DNA of 64,000 nt, taken from positions 983,126 through 1,047,125 of the forward strand of contig NZ_AP028634.1 in NCBI RefSeq assembly GCF_033097485.1, written 5' to 3'. The position numbers were made by a program, and so were the translations under genes. This document shows positions 1 through 8,510 of this stretch, piece by piece. The notes beneath the pieces were generated by a model. The model had not been told where the DNA came from. It saw only the letters and a list, made by a program, of their open reading frames with translations, and did no database searches. Positions within the stretch are counted from its first letter, which is position 1; the number at the start of each line of letters is the position of its first letter. The DNA is from Pyrofollis japonicus. GTDB lineage: Archaea; Thermoproteota; Thermoprotei_A; Sulfolobales; Pyrodictiaceae.

Positions 1-77
1 CCGACATGTTAGTTCCCCTTTAAGCTAGTTTATTCGCCATTTTTGATAATATGGTTAGACTATTTATTATCTTTTTC

Positions 78-632
78 TCAACTAGTTACTAACGCAGCGA
101 TTATTGGCGTAATAAAAGCTTCAACAAAGGCCGCGATGAAAAGTAACACGGAAACTGTAAGGAGACCTTTTAACGTCTTGGCTAAAAGCGTTTTTCCGGC
201 CCTATTTTTCTTATTAATAGAGAAAGGTAATTGAATTCCGAGAAAGGCGGCATAGAGCATTGCTGGTATCTCTATTACTCCGTGCGGTAGGAGGAGAGAT
301 AGTACTGTAAGGATAGGTATATTATTCTTAAGTGCAAGCGCTATTACCGTGCCAACTGCGTAGCCGTTTATCCAGACCTGGTAGAATCCAAGCAGTATAG
401 TTAAAGAAAATATAAAGATAATTAACGATACTACTATATTATTTAAATATATTGATATAAATTCCCAAAATGCGGGTAAGGTGTTAACTATGTTTAGGTA
501 TTTGTTTTCTTTAATAAGCTCAGCATAGGGATGCGAAAGCCCCATTATTGCTCCGATTATGTAGGCTAACGTTATAGAAGCCGCCAATAGTACTTTAAAA
601 ATGGCGCTACTTGGCTTCATGTGTTTTGGCAC
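78..632 (-). CDS. SpoIIM-family (DUF95) integral membrane protein
   Basis: The 184-residue product is almost entirely hydrophobic, with about five membrane segments (roughly residues 9-33, 60-82, 88-130 as two passes, 155-183). The motif LPHGVIEIPA at residues 115-124 is the hallmark of the SpoIIM/DUF95 family. The archaeal members have no established function; bacterial SpoIIM is part of an engulfment complex, which cannot be its role here. The longest start is GTG at 632, and an ATG at 620 (MKPSS) is equally possible. It stands alone, divergent from the 1001 gene. Family assignment is firm, role unknown. Confidence 0.82.
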   Translation of the reverse strand: MPKHMKPSSAIFKVLLAASITLAYIIGAIMGLSHPYAELIKENKYLNIVNTLPAFWEFISIYLNNIVVSLIIFIFSLTILLGFYQVWINGYAVGTVIALALKNNIPILTVLSLLLPHGVIEIPAMLYAAFLGIQLPFSINKKNRAGKTLLAKTLKGLLTVSVLLFIAAFVEAFITPIIAALVTS

Positions 633-717
633 CGCAAGAATACAGAATAAACTCGCAACATAATATAGTATTTACCAGGACCTATCATAAGAAGAGAATA
701 TGAGAAGCTAAGCAGCC

Positions 718-776
718 GTGATGAACGATTCCGGGCCGAGGATCAACATTCCTATGAAGAACCGTGTGAGGACTGA
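718..776 (+). ncRNA. Box C/D sRNA candidate
   Basis: C box GTGATGA at 718-724. A 12-nt stretch follows, ending at a degenerate D' (CGAG 737-740, or CCGA 736-739). A short AGGA/TCCT hairpin lies in the spacer. C' is ATGAAGA (754-760), followed by exactly 12 nt (ACCGTGTGAGGA) and the D box CTGA (773-776). A TATA-like CATAAGAA at 685-692 sits about 25 nt before the expected 5' end. No terminal stem is obvious. Such RNAs guide 2'-O-methylation by the aFib-Nop5-L7Ae complex. The target was not identified. Confidence 0.5.
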
Positions 777-876
777 TTCATATCTTCATTACTTCCATGC
801 ATATCTTCGGAACTCTATAGCCAAAAAAGTAGTCTAAAATGACGCGCTGGCATGGAAATGGAATAATGCTTGTCTT

Positions 877-942
877 GTGATGATGCCCCTACACTTATTG
901 ACCCTGGGTGCTCCAGGGTATGATGAAGTGGTCCTTCGCTGA
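877..942 (+). ncRNA. Box C/D sRNA candidate with hairpin spacer
   Basis: Exact C box GTGATGA (877-883), a D'-like TTGA (898-901), a spacer that folds as CCCTGG/CCAGGG, an exact C' ATGATGA (920-926), a 12-nt guide AGTGGTCCTTCG (927-938) and D box CTGA (939-942). CTT before C pairs with AAG after D, and a longer ATGCTT/AAGCAT pairing (866-871 with 943-948) is also possible. The motif CTAAAATGA at about 835-843 could be the promoter. The long hairpin spacer is unlike the usual 3-8 nt. Target unknown. Confidence 0.55.
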
Positions 943-1000
943 AAGCATGAAGCGGGGGTAGCCGTACCATAGTCTTGAAGGTGTTGGAAGGGTGACAGTC

Positions 1001-1873
1001 ATGTCTGGACTCATGTTTGCTGATGCACATGCACATTTCTCTCCAAAGGGGTTAGGTGCATTTAATATAGCTAAGAAGTTTAAGGAGAAAAACGGCTGGT
1101 TCATTGCATTTATTGCGCTCTCGCCATGGCACTATGGAATAAATATTACGCCAAGAACAGCCTTTGACGCGTATATTAGGTCCATAGAGATTTTCTTAAA
1201 GGGATGTGCCGAGGCACGGCAAGCAGGAATACGCGTATCATGTCTTGCAGGCTTTCATCCAGCTGATGTTGATAAGCTTATAAGCATTGGTATGGCGCCA
1301 GAGGAGGTTCTGGATGTAGGCATTAAGGTTGTAGAGTACGAGGTAGAGCTTTGCGAAAAGGGAATTATTAACGGAATCGGCGAAGTTGGCCGTCAACATT
1401 ATAAGACGATGCCGGAGCGCTTAGCTATAGCGTCAACAATAATGCTAAGAGCATTCGAACTCGTAAGCGGCGGGTGTCGCATACATCTTCATCTTGAGAA
1501 CTCCGGCGCAGCAACAGTAAAGACTGTTGAGAAGCTCGTAGAGCTAGCTAAAGCGCCCCGACACCTCATATTATTTCATCATGCGTCGACACGCGTAGCA
1601 GACATTGCGACACAAAGCGGTTTCTGGGCAACTCTGCCTGGTAAGAAAGAGCTCTTACGAAAAGCGCTTCAGCAGATAAGGAGAATTGATAGAGTGCTTA
1701 TTGAGTCGGACTACATAGATGACCCTAAAAGGCCTTGCGTCTCTTCATGCCCGTGGGAAATCGTGGATAATCAATTAGCTCTACTACAGGAAGGCATAAT
1801 AGACGAGGAAGTCGTTGCTAAAATAAATATTGATAACATTATAGCTTTCTATGATGTTGAGGCGCCTAGCTAA
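1001..1873 (+). CDS. TatD-like TIM-barrel metal-dependent hydrolase (COG1099 type)
   Basis: About 290 residues with an N-terminal metal motif DAHAH (residues 8-12), then GIGEVGRQHY, HLHLENSG and a late IESDYIDDP. This ordered set of His/Glu/Asp ligands is typical of the TatD/amidohydrolase superfamily, most like the archaeal COG1099 group. ATG at 1001 is preferred to GTG at 992 because GGTGA lies 5 nt upstream of it. The 3' end overlaps the convergent VWA gene by 8 nt. The substrate is unknown; nuclease activity is known for some relatives but is not implied here. Confidence 0.8.
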   Translation: MSGLMFADAHAHFSPKGLGAFNIAKKFKEKNGWFIAFIALSPWHYGINITPRTAFDAYIRSIEIFLKGCAEARQAGIRVSCLAGFHPADVDKLISIGMAPEEVLDVGIKVVEYEVELCEKGIINGIGEVGRQHYKTMPERLAIASTIMLRAFELVSGGCRIHLHLENSGAATVKTVEKLVELAKAPRHLILFHHASTRVADIATQSGFWATLPGKKELLRKALQQIRRIDRVLIESDYIDDPKRPCVSSCPWEIVDNQLALLQEGIIDEEVVAKINIDNIIAFYDVEAPS

Positions 1874-3179
1874 TAGAAATGACTTTCAGTGCCTCATATT
1901 TGTCAAGTTTTGTTGCAACCATGTAGCTATCAGAGATAGCTCTTAGGTCCGGATTGTTGCCGTGGATCATAACTGTGTGCAACCTTGCGTTTGCGCGCGC
2001 GAGCCCCCGTTTTACCATATCTATAGCTACCCGGTCTTCACCATCAGTTATCAGTATTATGTCAGAGACCCGGTTCCCGGAAGTTGTTGACGCTATATCG
2101 TCGGTCGCGGTCAGTATTGCTCTCGTTATATCGGTTCCGCCATTGGCCCTTATGCGTGCAAGATACTCTAGTAGCTTTACTACGTCCCTTCCATGAATTC
2201 TCTTAGAGATTCGGATTGGCGGGTAAGGTATGCTGTCGAAGAAGCGTACAAAGAATTCTCTTCTCTCCCTAACTGCTCGCTGTGCTAGCGCGAGTGCGAC
2301 TGCCTTTGCCCATACAATTTTAAGCCCCATCATGCTGCCGCTCTTGTCTAGGAGAATGTAGAATTTACCGTAATCCCTTGTGACGACTTTTCGGTATAGA
2401 AGCAGGTTTCGCTCGGCAAACTTGATAAGAAATAGCTCTTTTGGTAGAGCAAGCTCACTTGGCACTATCTTCTCAACGTCGTTGCCGAGTTCATAGCCTT
2501 CTAATTCGCCTCGAGGGCTCGGAACCTTTTTAAGCCGTATATACATGTTCGCCTCGTCTTCAACTAGCTTAAGTACCTCAAAGATTGCTTTTACATTAGT
2601 GTTTTTAGCCAAGTTGATAACGTCTTGGATAACGTCGTCAAGTGAGAGCATAGATGCGTTTCCAGCTGCAAATTTCATAGCAAGACTTGATATTTCTTTG
2701 GCTTGTCTAGCAACATCTTGAACCGACTCTAGAGCTTTGTCAACTATGTTGTTAAGCTCCTCGTTACTCTGTCCAGCGCTTGGTGCTTGCATTTGTTCAT
2801 CTGCTTTCGCGTCTCCGCCTTGGTGCTGGTTTAGCCTCCTAAGCTCTTCAGCTATAGTTTCCATTAGTACTGCTGATACGACGGTACTAGTGGTTGAATC
2901 AGCCACAGTATAGCGCTTAACGTTTCTCAACTGGTTTGAGGACAAAAGCGCGGAGAGCAGAGCATACTTTGTCAATTCTTTTTGATCCTTCTTTTCTGGC
3001 TCTCTTAGAATGGGGAATGGAAGAAAGAGTGCATAGTATATTGATATTGAGAGTTTCTCGTCAAAGAAATCCGGCTTATGGGCCGGGTTTGGAAGAAGCT
3101 TATGAAGTATGGATATTATTCTCTCGGCTCGATACTTTGTCGGAGGATCATCTAGGCTTACGCCTTTAATATATGGCAT
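1866..3179 (-). CDS. VWA-domain protein (CoxE/YehP-like) paired with a MoxR ATPase
   Basis: 437 residues from ATG 3179, with GGGGAT upstream. A longer form from 3215 would overlap the ATPase gene by 32 nt. The C-terminal third is a von Willebrand A domain with a complete MIDAS: DKSGS (about residues 278-282), a downstream NGGTDI threonine, and ITDGED. The middle contains a Gln/Ala-rich linker and helical segments. MoxR-VWA pairs form ATPase/adaptor complexes that insert cofactors or remodel proteins. The 4-nt spacing to the MoxR gene implies co-transcription. The client is not evident. Confidence 0.85.
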   Translation of the reverse strand: MPYIKGVSLDDPPTKYRAERIISILHKLLPNPAHKPDFFDEKLSISIYYALFLPFPILREPEKKDQKELTKYALLSALLSSNQLRNVKRYTVADSTTSTVVSAVLMETIAEELRRLNQHQGGDAKADEQMQAPSAGQSNEELNNIVDKALESVQDVARQAKEISSLAMKFAAGNASMLSLDDVIQDVINLAKNTNVKAIFEVLKLVEDEANMYIRLKKVPSPRGELEGYELGNDVEKIVPSELALPKELFLIKFAERNLLLYRKVVTRDYGKFYILLDKSGSMMGLKIVWAKAVALALAQRAVRERREFFVRFFDSIPYPPIRISKRIHGRDVVKLLEYLARIRANGGTDITRAILTATDDIASTTSGNRVSDIILITDGEDRVAIDMVKRGLARANARLHTVMIHGNNPDLRAISDSYMVATKLDKYEALKVISIS

Positions 3180-3183
3180 CTGG

Positions 3184-4338
3184 CTATATCCCCAGTTTAT
3201 ATGAGATTTTTTCAAGCAGTTTATCTATTTCCTCAAGTGTCTGCTCGGCGAGCTTTTTCACGCTCTGATTATCGGTTTCCTTTAATATGTTCAATATTCT
3301 ACTCTTAGCTATCTTTAAGCTCCTAAACAAGTCAACGAGTCTCGGATCATAGCTCCGCATCGTGTCGACAAGGTGGTACGTTTCCCTGACATTGGCCCTT
3401 ATGTCGTTGAGTTCTTTTATGAAGCGCTCTGGCATCTTGAGCTCTTCAGACAGTATTATATGTACTTTCTCGAAGTCCTCTATATCTCTCGGTGCTACGT
3501 ATTTTAGTGCAACTAGGTCTTTCTCCTGCGCAACAATTCTCCCCTCTAGCAATGCGTGTGCAGCAACTACCTTCAGCGCCTTTGTCTTCCTTCGATCTGT
3601 TAGGTGTATACCTCTTTCCTCGAATATTGCGTAAAGCCTTAGCAGCTTCGGCTTTACCTGTGAGAGATCAACGTTGAACACTAGCTTGTGAACCTGCATG
3701 AGGGTGTTCATGTCTAGCACTGGCTCGGCCGGCGGGACCTTACCAGACTCTATTCTCCACCCAGCATCCAGTAGCTCGCTCCACTTGTTCTCGGGCACGG
3801 GCTTAGCATATTGCCTTATGAGGAAGCGGTCATAGATAGCCTCTAGCTCTGGCTCCTCGGGCACACGGTTGGTTGCACCTATAAGAGTCCATAGAGGTAC
3901 GTGAATCTCTGTGTAACCATCATACCATATACGTTCCTGCATAATGCTTAGGAGTGCGTTTAACACTGCAGAGTTAGCGTTGAACACCTCGTCGAGGAAC
4001 ACTATTTCGGCTTCCGGCATCTTGCCCTTAGTAATCCTAACGTATTTGCCTTCGTGGAGAGCATTGAGGTCCAGAGGCCCAAACAGTTCACTGGGCTCTG
4101 TGTACTTGGTTAAGAGGTACTTGAAGAATCTTGCATTAATGAGTTCAGCAGCTCTCCTAGCTATGGCTGATTTAGCTGTGCCCGGCTCACCAATCAGAAT
4201 AACATGCTCCCTAGCCATCAGTGCGAGGGTCAGCGCTTCTACCTCCTCGTCTCGAGCTACGAAGGGCTCTCTCAGTGCTTTATAGAACGCCTGGACTTTT
4301 TCTAAGAGTCCTTCAACACCTTTATCGACTAGCTTCAA
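3184..4338 (-). CDS. MoxR-type AAA+ ATPase
   Basis: 384 residues. Walker A is GEPGTAKS (residues 50-57), Walker B is FLDEV (about 114-118), followed by ALLSIMQER, and the sensor-1 region has GATNRVPEEPELEAIYDRF, all diagnostic of the MoxR/RavA AAA+ family. A helical C-terminal lid follows. The start is TTG at 4338; an upstream ATG is out of frame. It is the first gene of a two-gene operon with the VWA protein. The long upstream gap (4339-4873) probably contains its promoter, for example a CTATAA-like element near 4410. Confidence 0.88.
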   Translation of the reverse strand: MKLVDKGVEGLLEKVQAFYKALREPFVARDEEVEALTLALMAREHVILIGEPGTAKSAIARRAAELINARFFKYLLTKYTEPSELFGPLDLNALHEGKYVRITKGKMPEAEIVFLDEVFNANSAVLNALLSIMQERIWYDGYTEIHVPLWTLIGATNRVPEEPELEAIYDRFLIRQYAKPVPENKWSELLDAGWRIESGKVPPAEPVLDMNTLMQVHKLVFNVDLSQVKPKLLRLYAIFEERGIHLTDRRKTKALKVVAAHALLEGRIVAQEKDLVALKYVAPRDIEDFEKVHIILSEELKMPERFIKELNDIRANVRETYHLVDTMRSYDPRLVDLFRSLKIAKSRILNILKETDNQSVKKLAEQTLEEIDKLLEKISYKLGI

Positions 4339-4465
4339 CCTTGTGCAGCCCCATAACCAGTATTACACAAGCCTTTGCTAGGGAATATATCTTACCTCCT
4401 ATCTATGATAGCATGGTTATAGAGCTAGTCAATAATATATCTGACAAGGACTTGTTATAAAACCG

Positions 4466-4528
4466 AGGATGAGCCCGGTTTTCAGCTGACCCCTGGCTAC
4501 CAGGGATGAAGACGAGTTGCTCAGCTGA
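4466..4528 (+). ncRNA. Weak box C/D-like element with two hairpins
   Basis: C-like AGGATGA (one mismatch), 13 nt, CTGA (4486-4489), a spacer folding as CCCTGG/CCAGGG, C' ATGAAGA (4506-4512), 12 nt CGAGTTGCTCAG, then CTGA (4525-4528). It resembles the element at 877-942. Against it, a perfect AAAACCG/CGGTTTT inverted repeat (about 4460-4482) overlaps the C box, and TTATAAAA (4455-4462) is too close to serve as its promoter. It may instead be a folded 5' leader. The rest of 4339-4873 shows no gene I can support. Confidence 0.25.
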
Positions 4529-4873
4529 CAACTAACTACTCACTTAAACATTTTGATAATAGCGTCATAGCGAGCAATCGTATCTCGTCTACTGCCTTCT
4601 TCTTATCGTAGGATCGGTAACCGGTGCACTCATCACAGCCCGTGCTCATGAGACGGGGTTTCTCCTCATCTCCTACGTGCTAAAAACGTGTTGCTAGCAT
4701 TATTTCTATTACCGGTACTACAGATAGGGAATAATAACAAGGGCGATGAAGAGGATTGCACGTCGGCGATTCCTGATGAGCGCCCTCCACCGGCTCTGAG
4801 CCTAATTCTTGAAGCACGGCAACTGAAACACTTACTAAGGGGCATAATAGTATGCATCAGACGGAGGCTCTCA

Positions 4874-5224
4874 ATGCACGCGGAAGATATTGTAAAAGAA
4901 TTAGAGAATTGTCTAAGCTATAAGCAGGAAGACTCTCAAATAGTTATAACCAATAAGTGTGATAAGCAGTTAAACCTAAAGGCCATAGAAGTCGAGTACT
5001 TCGTATACATAGCGCGATCCGGTATGGAATCAACGGAGCGCGTTGAGCTCGGACACCTACGGAAACGCGTTACAGAGAGAATAACTATAGACCAAGCCCT
5101 AGCTCCAAAGTCGTCGCTAAGCATATACTTCGGCATTATTCGTAACCTTGAAGCAGTATATGCGATTGTAGAGATAGGTGGAAAAGAGTATCGAATAGAG
5201 GCTCAGAAGGAGGAATCACAGTAG
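4874..5224 (+). CDS. Conserved-looking hypothetical protein
   Basis: 116 residues, mixed alpha/beta in character, rich in charged residues, with no recognised domain. I start it at ATG 4874 because GGAGG (4863-4867) lies 7 nt upstream. The frame stays open back to TTG 4688, and that extension would begin with a hydrophobic stretch resembling a signal sequence, so a secreted form cannot be excluded. It is convergent with marC, 33 nt away. No function is proposed. Confidence 0.6.
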   Translation: MHAEDIVKELENCLSYKQEDSQIVITNKCDKQLNLKAIEVEYFVYIARSGMESTERVELGHLRKRVTERITIDQALAPKSSLSIYFGIIRNLEAVYAIVEIGGKEYRIEAQKEESQ

Positions 5225-5257
5225 CCTTTTTCCTGCTATAGTTTTTAGCTAAGAATG

Positions 5258-5899
5258 CTAGGTTGTTGTCTTGCTCTTAGCCGTTGCTATAGCCTCAACT
5301 ATGCCCGCCCTTATCATCGACACAGCTATCGCTGCTAGTAGGATTGACATTATCTTAGAGAGTGCGAGTGCACCGTTCTCGCCTAGAAGTTCTAATAATT
5401 TCTCGCTATAGGCAAGCATTGCATAGGTTATGGCTGTGTTTACAGCTATGCTTATAATCGCGTACAGTATGCCGTAAATCGCCTTTATATATAGCACAGT
5501 GGCTATGGCTGCGGGGCCAGCTAGAAGAGGTGTAGCAAGCGGCACTATTGCTATCGCTTCAGCCTCTTCTGGATGGCGTATTCCTGTTGCCTCGGTCCAG
5601 CCGAAGATACCGGCAATTCCGTAGATTAGCAGTATTATTCCGCCAGCTATGCGGAAGTCTGCGAGGGATAAGCCGAAATAATATAGCAATAGGTCGCCCA
5701 CAAGTGCAAAGATTAACAGTATTATTGTTGCAACCACGCAGCTGTCCTTAACTATTTTTTGGCGTTTTTCGTCAGAGAGCATTGATGTTAACCCATAGAA
5801 TAGGGGGGCATTGCCTACGGGGTCTATGGCTATGAATAATATTGTTAGTGAATGAATCATGTACGTTAGATTAATGCTTGCGTTTAATGCGTTCGGCAT
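5258..5899 (-). CDS. MarC-family integral membrane protein
   Basis: 213 residues with about six membrane helices in two homologous halves. The N-terminal FIAIDPVGNAPLF is the family signature, and GLSLADFRIAGGIILL and IVPLATPLLAGPAAI in the second and third segments match MarC/UPF0056 proteins. Members were once called multidrug-resistance proteins, but no transport substrate is established. The gene start overlaps the upstream 115-residue gene by 29 nt, so the two are likely translated from one message. Confidence 0.88.
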   Translation of the reverse strand: MPNALNASINLTYMIHSLTILFIAIDPVGNAPLFYGLTSMLSDEKRQKIVKDSCVVATIILLIFALVGDLLLYYFGLSLADFRIAGGIILLIYGIAGIFGWTEATGIRHPEEAEAIAIVPLATPLLAGPAAIATVLYIKAIYGILYAIISIAVNTAITYAMLAYSEKLLELLGENGALALSKIMSILLAAIAVSMIRAGIVEAIATAKSKTTT

Positions 5900-6218
5900 A
5901 CCTATTTAGCGCCTCCACGACCTTGTCTATGAGCTCCTTCCTGCAATCCTCTAAGCATTTCTCTTTGCAAATGTCATCGTCTTCTGGGCAGCCAGAGCTG
6001 TGCGCGCATTGTACTTGGCATCGCTTATCGTTAAGCAGGAGTGCATAAATCCTTTGCCTTCTATCAATCACAACCGTGTTGAGAAGAAAGGCAAGACCAG
6101 CTTCTCTGACAACGCTCATAACGTCCTCGTGTCTATCCAGCGAATCCTGGTAAACAAAGCCGCCAAAGTACTTCAGAGCATCAGCAATCCTTTGTGCAAT
6201 TCTAGCCTTATCCTCCAC
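5871..6218 (-). CDS. Cys-rich small hypothetical protein upstream of marC
   Basis: 115 residues from GTG 6218. The N-terminal 60 residues are helical and carry repeated basic/aromatic positions. The C-terminal half has six cysteines spaced as C-x3-C-x5-C-x8-C-x3-C-x3-C (from RCQVQC to CLEDC), suggesting a metal site or disulfides. There is no signal peptide. Its 3' end overlaps marC by 29 nt. I do not recognise the family. Confidence 0.65.
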   Translation of the reverse strand: MEDKARIAQRIADALKYFGGFVYQDSLDRHEDVMSVVREAGLAFLLNTVVIDRRQRIYALLLNDKRCQVQCAHSSGCPEDDDICKEKCLEDCRKELIDKVVEALNRYAERIKRKH

Positions 6219-6308
6219 CTACAGCACCTATTCTAGACCAGTAATGAATCAGTATAAAACCTTCTAAAGCAAAGCCTAAAGGGAGTAGAGGTTAAGCAGG
6301 GCGAGGAA

Positions 6309-6491
6309 ATGTCGCTCGGCGTTTACCTGGTCTTCGCGGCACTCTTGGCAGGATTATTCCTAGTAGAGATAAAGGCGAGGGAAAACAGTGCTGAGAACAA
6401 GCACCTCATAATGGTGAACCACGGTGCGCTCCTCCTATTAATCATTTCCTTTGCAATCTACGTTGTTGTCTGCGGCATGTCCACTAATTAA
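6309..6491 (+). CDS. Small two-helix membrane protein
   Basis: 60 residues: a hydrophobic helix at about 4-20, a charged loop (EIKARENSAENKH), and a second helix at about 37-55. GAGGA just upstream of ATG 6309 supports the start. It is followed in the same direction by two further small genes. The family was not recognised; size and topology are all that can be stated. Confidence 0.6.
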   Translation: MSLGVYLVFAALLAGLFLVEIKARENSAENKHLIMVNHGALLLLIISFAIYVVVCGMSTN

Positions 6492-6544
6492 ACCTTGTTG
6501 AAAACAGTTATTGCTCCGGGTGTCCTCAGGCAAACGGAGAGGCG

Positions 6545-6838
6545 ATGAGTATGGCACACTATCCTCGTATTCCAGTGGCTCACCTGGAGGGCCTAGTTGC
6601 AGTTGGCTTAGCCAAAAGGTATTGGTGGGAAAAATGCGATACTCCCGGCATGACCCGCTTCTTTGTTGAGACAAAGGATGGGAAAATATATGAGACCAAG
6701 TGCGTCGACGACAGAGGTGCGAGAAAGGTTATTACGTACCTATCGTTCATATCGCGTCATAACAAGGACCTTGTACTAGACATAGTGGTTGACAAGGAGG
6801 AAGTATTTGTCCCCGAAGAGGACGAGCAACAGCAATAG
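6545..6838 (+). CDS. Hypothetical protein, 97 aa
   Basis: The product begins MSMAHYPRIP and ends in an acidic tail (PEEDEQQQ). A purine-rich GGAGAGGCG lies directly before ATG 6545. The predicted fold is alpha/beta with two cysteines (KCDTPG and TKCVDD). It is 53 nt after the small membrane protein and may share its transcript. No family was recognised. Confidence 0.6.
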   Translation: MSMAHYPRIPVAHLEGLVAVGLAKRYWWEKCDTPGMTRFFVETKDGKIYETKCVDDRGARKVITYLSFISRHNKDLVLDIVVDKEEVFVPEEDEQQQ

Positions 6839-6982
6839 CGCGTTCAACGGGGTCCCATAGTGATAACTAGATCTTAGCACCACTTTTGTTCATAGCCGGT
6901 CCGGACGTAAACGCTAAGCTAATTAATACTATTCGGGCATACTCCTCAAACGCCTGGCGTTGGATAAGAGAGGTGGAGCAGT

Positions 6983-7333
6983 ATGGGTAAGCGTATGAGG
7001 ATGACGCTACCAAAGAAGGAGGAGGACCTTCAAAAAGTCGTAGAGGAAGTCCAGGAAACACACGACCATCACCACCATCACCATGAACATGTGGAGGGCC
7101 TTGACGAGATCCTCCACACAATAGACGTCTTAATGGACGTTATGAACACGAGGATAAGTGACCTAGAAGAGAAAGTAGAGTTTCTGAGGGACGAATTACT
7201 TGACCTCTACCGCTTATTTGGAGCAATAGTTGAAGCATTAGCGGCAGAGACGCCAGAAGCAAAGAAGACAGCTCTAAGCAAAGCCTATGAGATACTAAGC
7301 AAATCAGTAGGAAAAACGCTGGAAAAAGCCTAA
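6983..7333 (+). CDS. Coiled-coil protein with a natural polyhistidine tract
   Basis: 116 residues. Residues 27-36 read HDHHHHHHEH, a natural metal-binding tract, preceded by a charged helix and followed by a long heptad-patterned helix (about 38-85) and an Ala/Lys-rich C-terminal helix. GGTGGAG is well placed before ATG 6983. Its stop region overlaps the convergent nucleotidyltransferase gene by 4 nt. A metal-binding or metal-storage role, or an oligomerising scaffold, is inference only. Confidence 0.7.
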   Translation: MGKRMRMTLPKKEEDLQKVVEEVQETHDHHHHHHEHVEGLDEILHTIDVLMDVMNTRISDLEEKVEFLRDELLDLYRLFGAIVEALAAETPEAKKTALSKAYEILSKSVGKTLEKA

Positions 7334-8364
7334 GATAAAGGCTCAACAAATGTAGATGCCTCAGCAACCCCCACAGCTATAGCATCAACCGAGTCGCCGC
7401 CTCCTAAGACAATCCTAGCTTTTAGCCCTCTCACACGGAACCTGCCTCCCTCGAAGAGAGCAGGAACATAGAACCCATCAAAAACAACGATATAGCCTTC
7501 CTTCGTCTCAACGATTCCCGGAAAATCCCCAAGCCTTGCATCGTATGGCTCAACACTAACCCGCGTCTCAGTAACCTCGCTGGTAATAATCCATACTCTT
7601 CTCTCCTCCTCGGTTCTGCGCTGCGAGTCGAGAACAGAGATGCTAGCCTCGCGGCCGGCTAAGCGGAGCCTCGTCCACGGCCTCAAGACCCTCCTAGCAA
7701 CCCCTAAGGGTATATGTCTACTAGAAGCCTCATGCAAAACATACTCCTCTGACAAGAACCTCTCGCCAACAGGAACGCGCTTCTCCTCCGCAGCTTCAAC
7801 CAGCTCTATAAGGCGCTCATAGCACCAGGGAGAAGCAATATCAAACACGACATCTATGTCAGAGAACTCCATAAAACTCCCCATAAGAAGAGAACCCGTC
7901 GGTCTCAAGCACTCGATAACACCGGAGCCGACTAAGTCCCGGAGCTCAGATACTGCTTCAATCCATACCTCAAGGTAATCAAGACCCCGTATACGGTAAA
8001 ACATATCAGCAAACAACTTGCCACTACAAACAATCACATTCCTCTCACAAGGCCCTACCGATATAAGCGGCACATCCCTACCATACTGAGCTACATATGA
8101 CAAGAAACCGGATCTACGTGCAGCACGATAAACCTCGCCAGGTGCATAACTAGAAAGTAGCCGCTCAAGACTTTCTCCAAGAAACCTCCAAGGCCCCTGG
8201 CCGAAAACGTACTTAGGAACAACAAGATAGAATCCACCAATAACACGCCTAACGACAGCAGAAACACCACCATTGCTTATATTAATAACGATATCGCCCG
8301 GAAGCACAGTTGTTGTATTTAAAGCCGGTTTACACCAAGAAGGTATTCTCATCATTTTGGTCAT
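7330..8364 (-). CDS. Nucleotidyltransferase-fold (DNA polymerase beta superfamily) protein
   Basis: 344 residues. The core motif GSLLMGSF followed by SDIDVVFD (residues 157-174) matches the hG[GS]-x(9-13)-DhD signature of Pol beta-type nucleotidyltransferases. The N-terminal 150 residues and C-terminal 120 residues match nothing I know. The C-terminal part looks beta-rich. No partner antitoxin-like gene is adjacent, and the neighbours are a convergent small gene and a tRNA. It could act on RNA, protein or a small molecule. Confidence 0.7.
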   Translation of the reverse strand: MTKMMRIPSWCKPALNTTTVLPGDIVINISNGGVSAVVRRVIGGFYLVVPKYVFGQGPWRFLGESLERLLSSYAPGEVYRAARRSGFLSYVAQYGRDVPLISVGPCERNVIVCSGKLFADMFYRIRGLDYLEVWIEAVSELRDLVGSGVIECLRPTGSLLMGSFMEFSDIDVVFDIASPWCYERLIELVEAAEEKRVPVGERFLSEEYVLHEASSRHIPLGVARRVLRPWTRLRLAGREASISVLDSQRRTEEERRVWIITSEVTETRVSVEPYDARLGDFPGIVETKEGYIVVFDGFYVPALFEGGRFRVRGLKARIVLGGGDSVDAIAVGVAEASTFVEPLS

Positions 8365-8510
8365 CTCTTCCCTATACTCTAGTAGTACTCTCCCCTAGAA
8401 GCAAGTAGATTAAGATATAACAGAGAAGGAGCTTCCGACCAAGAAACACATCTTAATTGTTGCTGCATTTTTACAAAAAGATAGAAACAATTTTTAGATA
8501 AAAGAGGTTG

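Noticed and set aside
4600-4640. Minus-strand GTGATGA with a 12-nt stretch followed by CCGA
   Set aside because: Only half of a C/D set is present; no C' or D box with proper spacing was found further on.
4743-4799. Plus-strand C/D-like series ending in CTGA at 4796-4799
   Set aside because: The first C box is poor and the last guide is 16 nt; it may also be coding if the 4874 gene starts earlier.
4688-4873. N-terminal extension of the 4874 gene beginning with a hydrophobic stretch
   Set aside because: TTG start without a ribosome-binding site; a better start with GGAGG exists at 4874.
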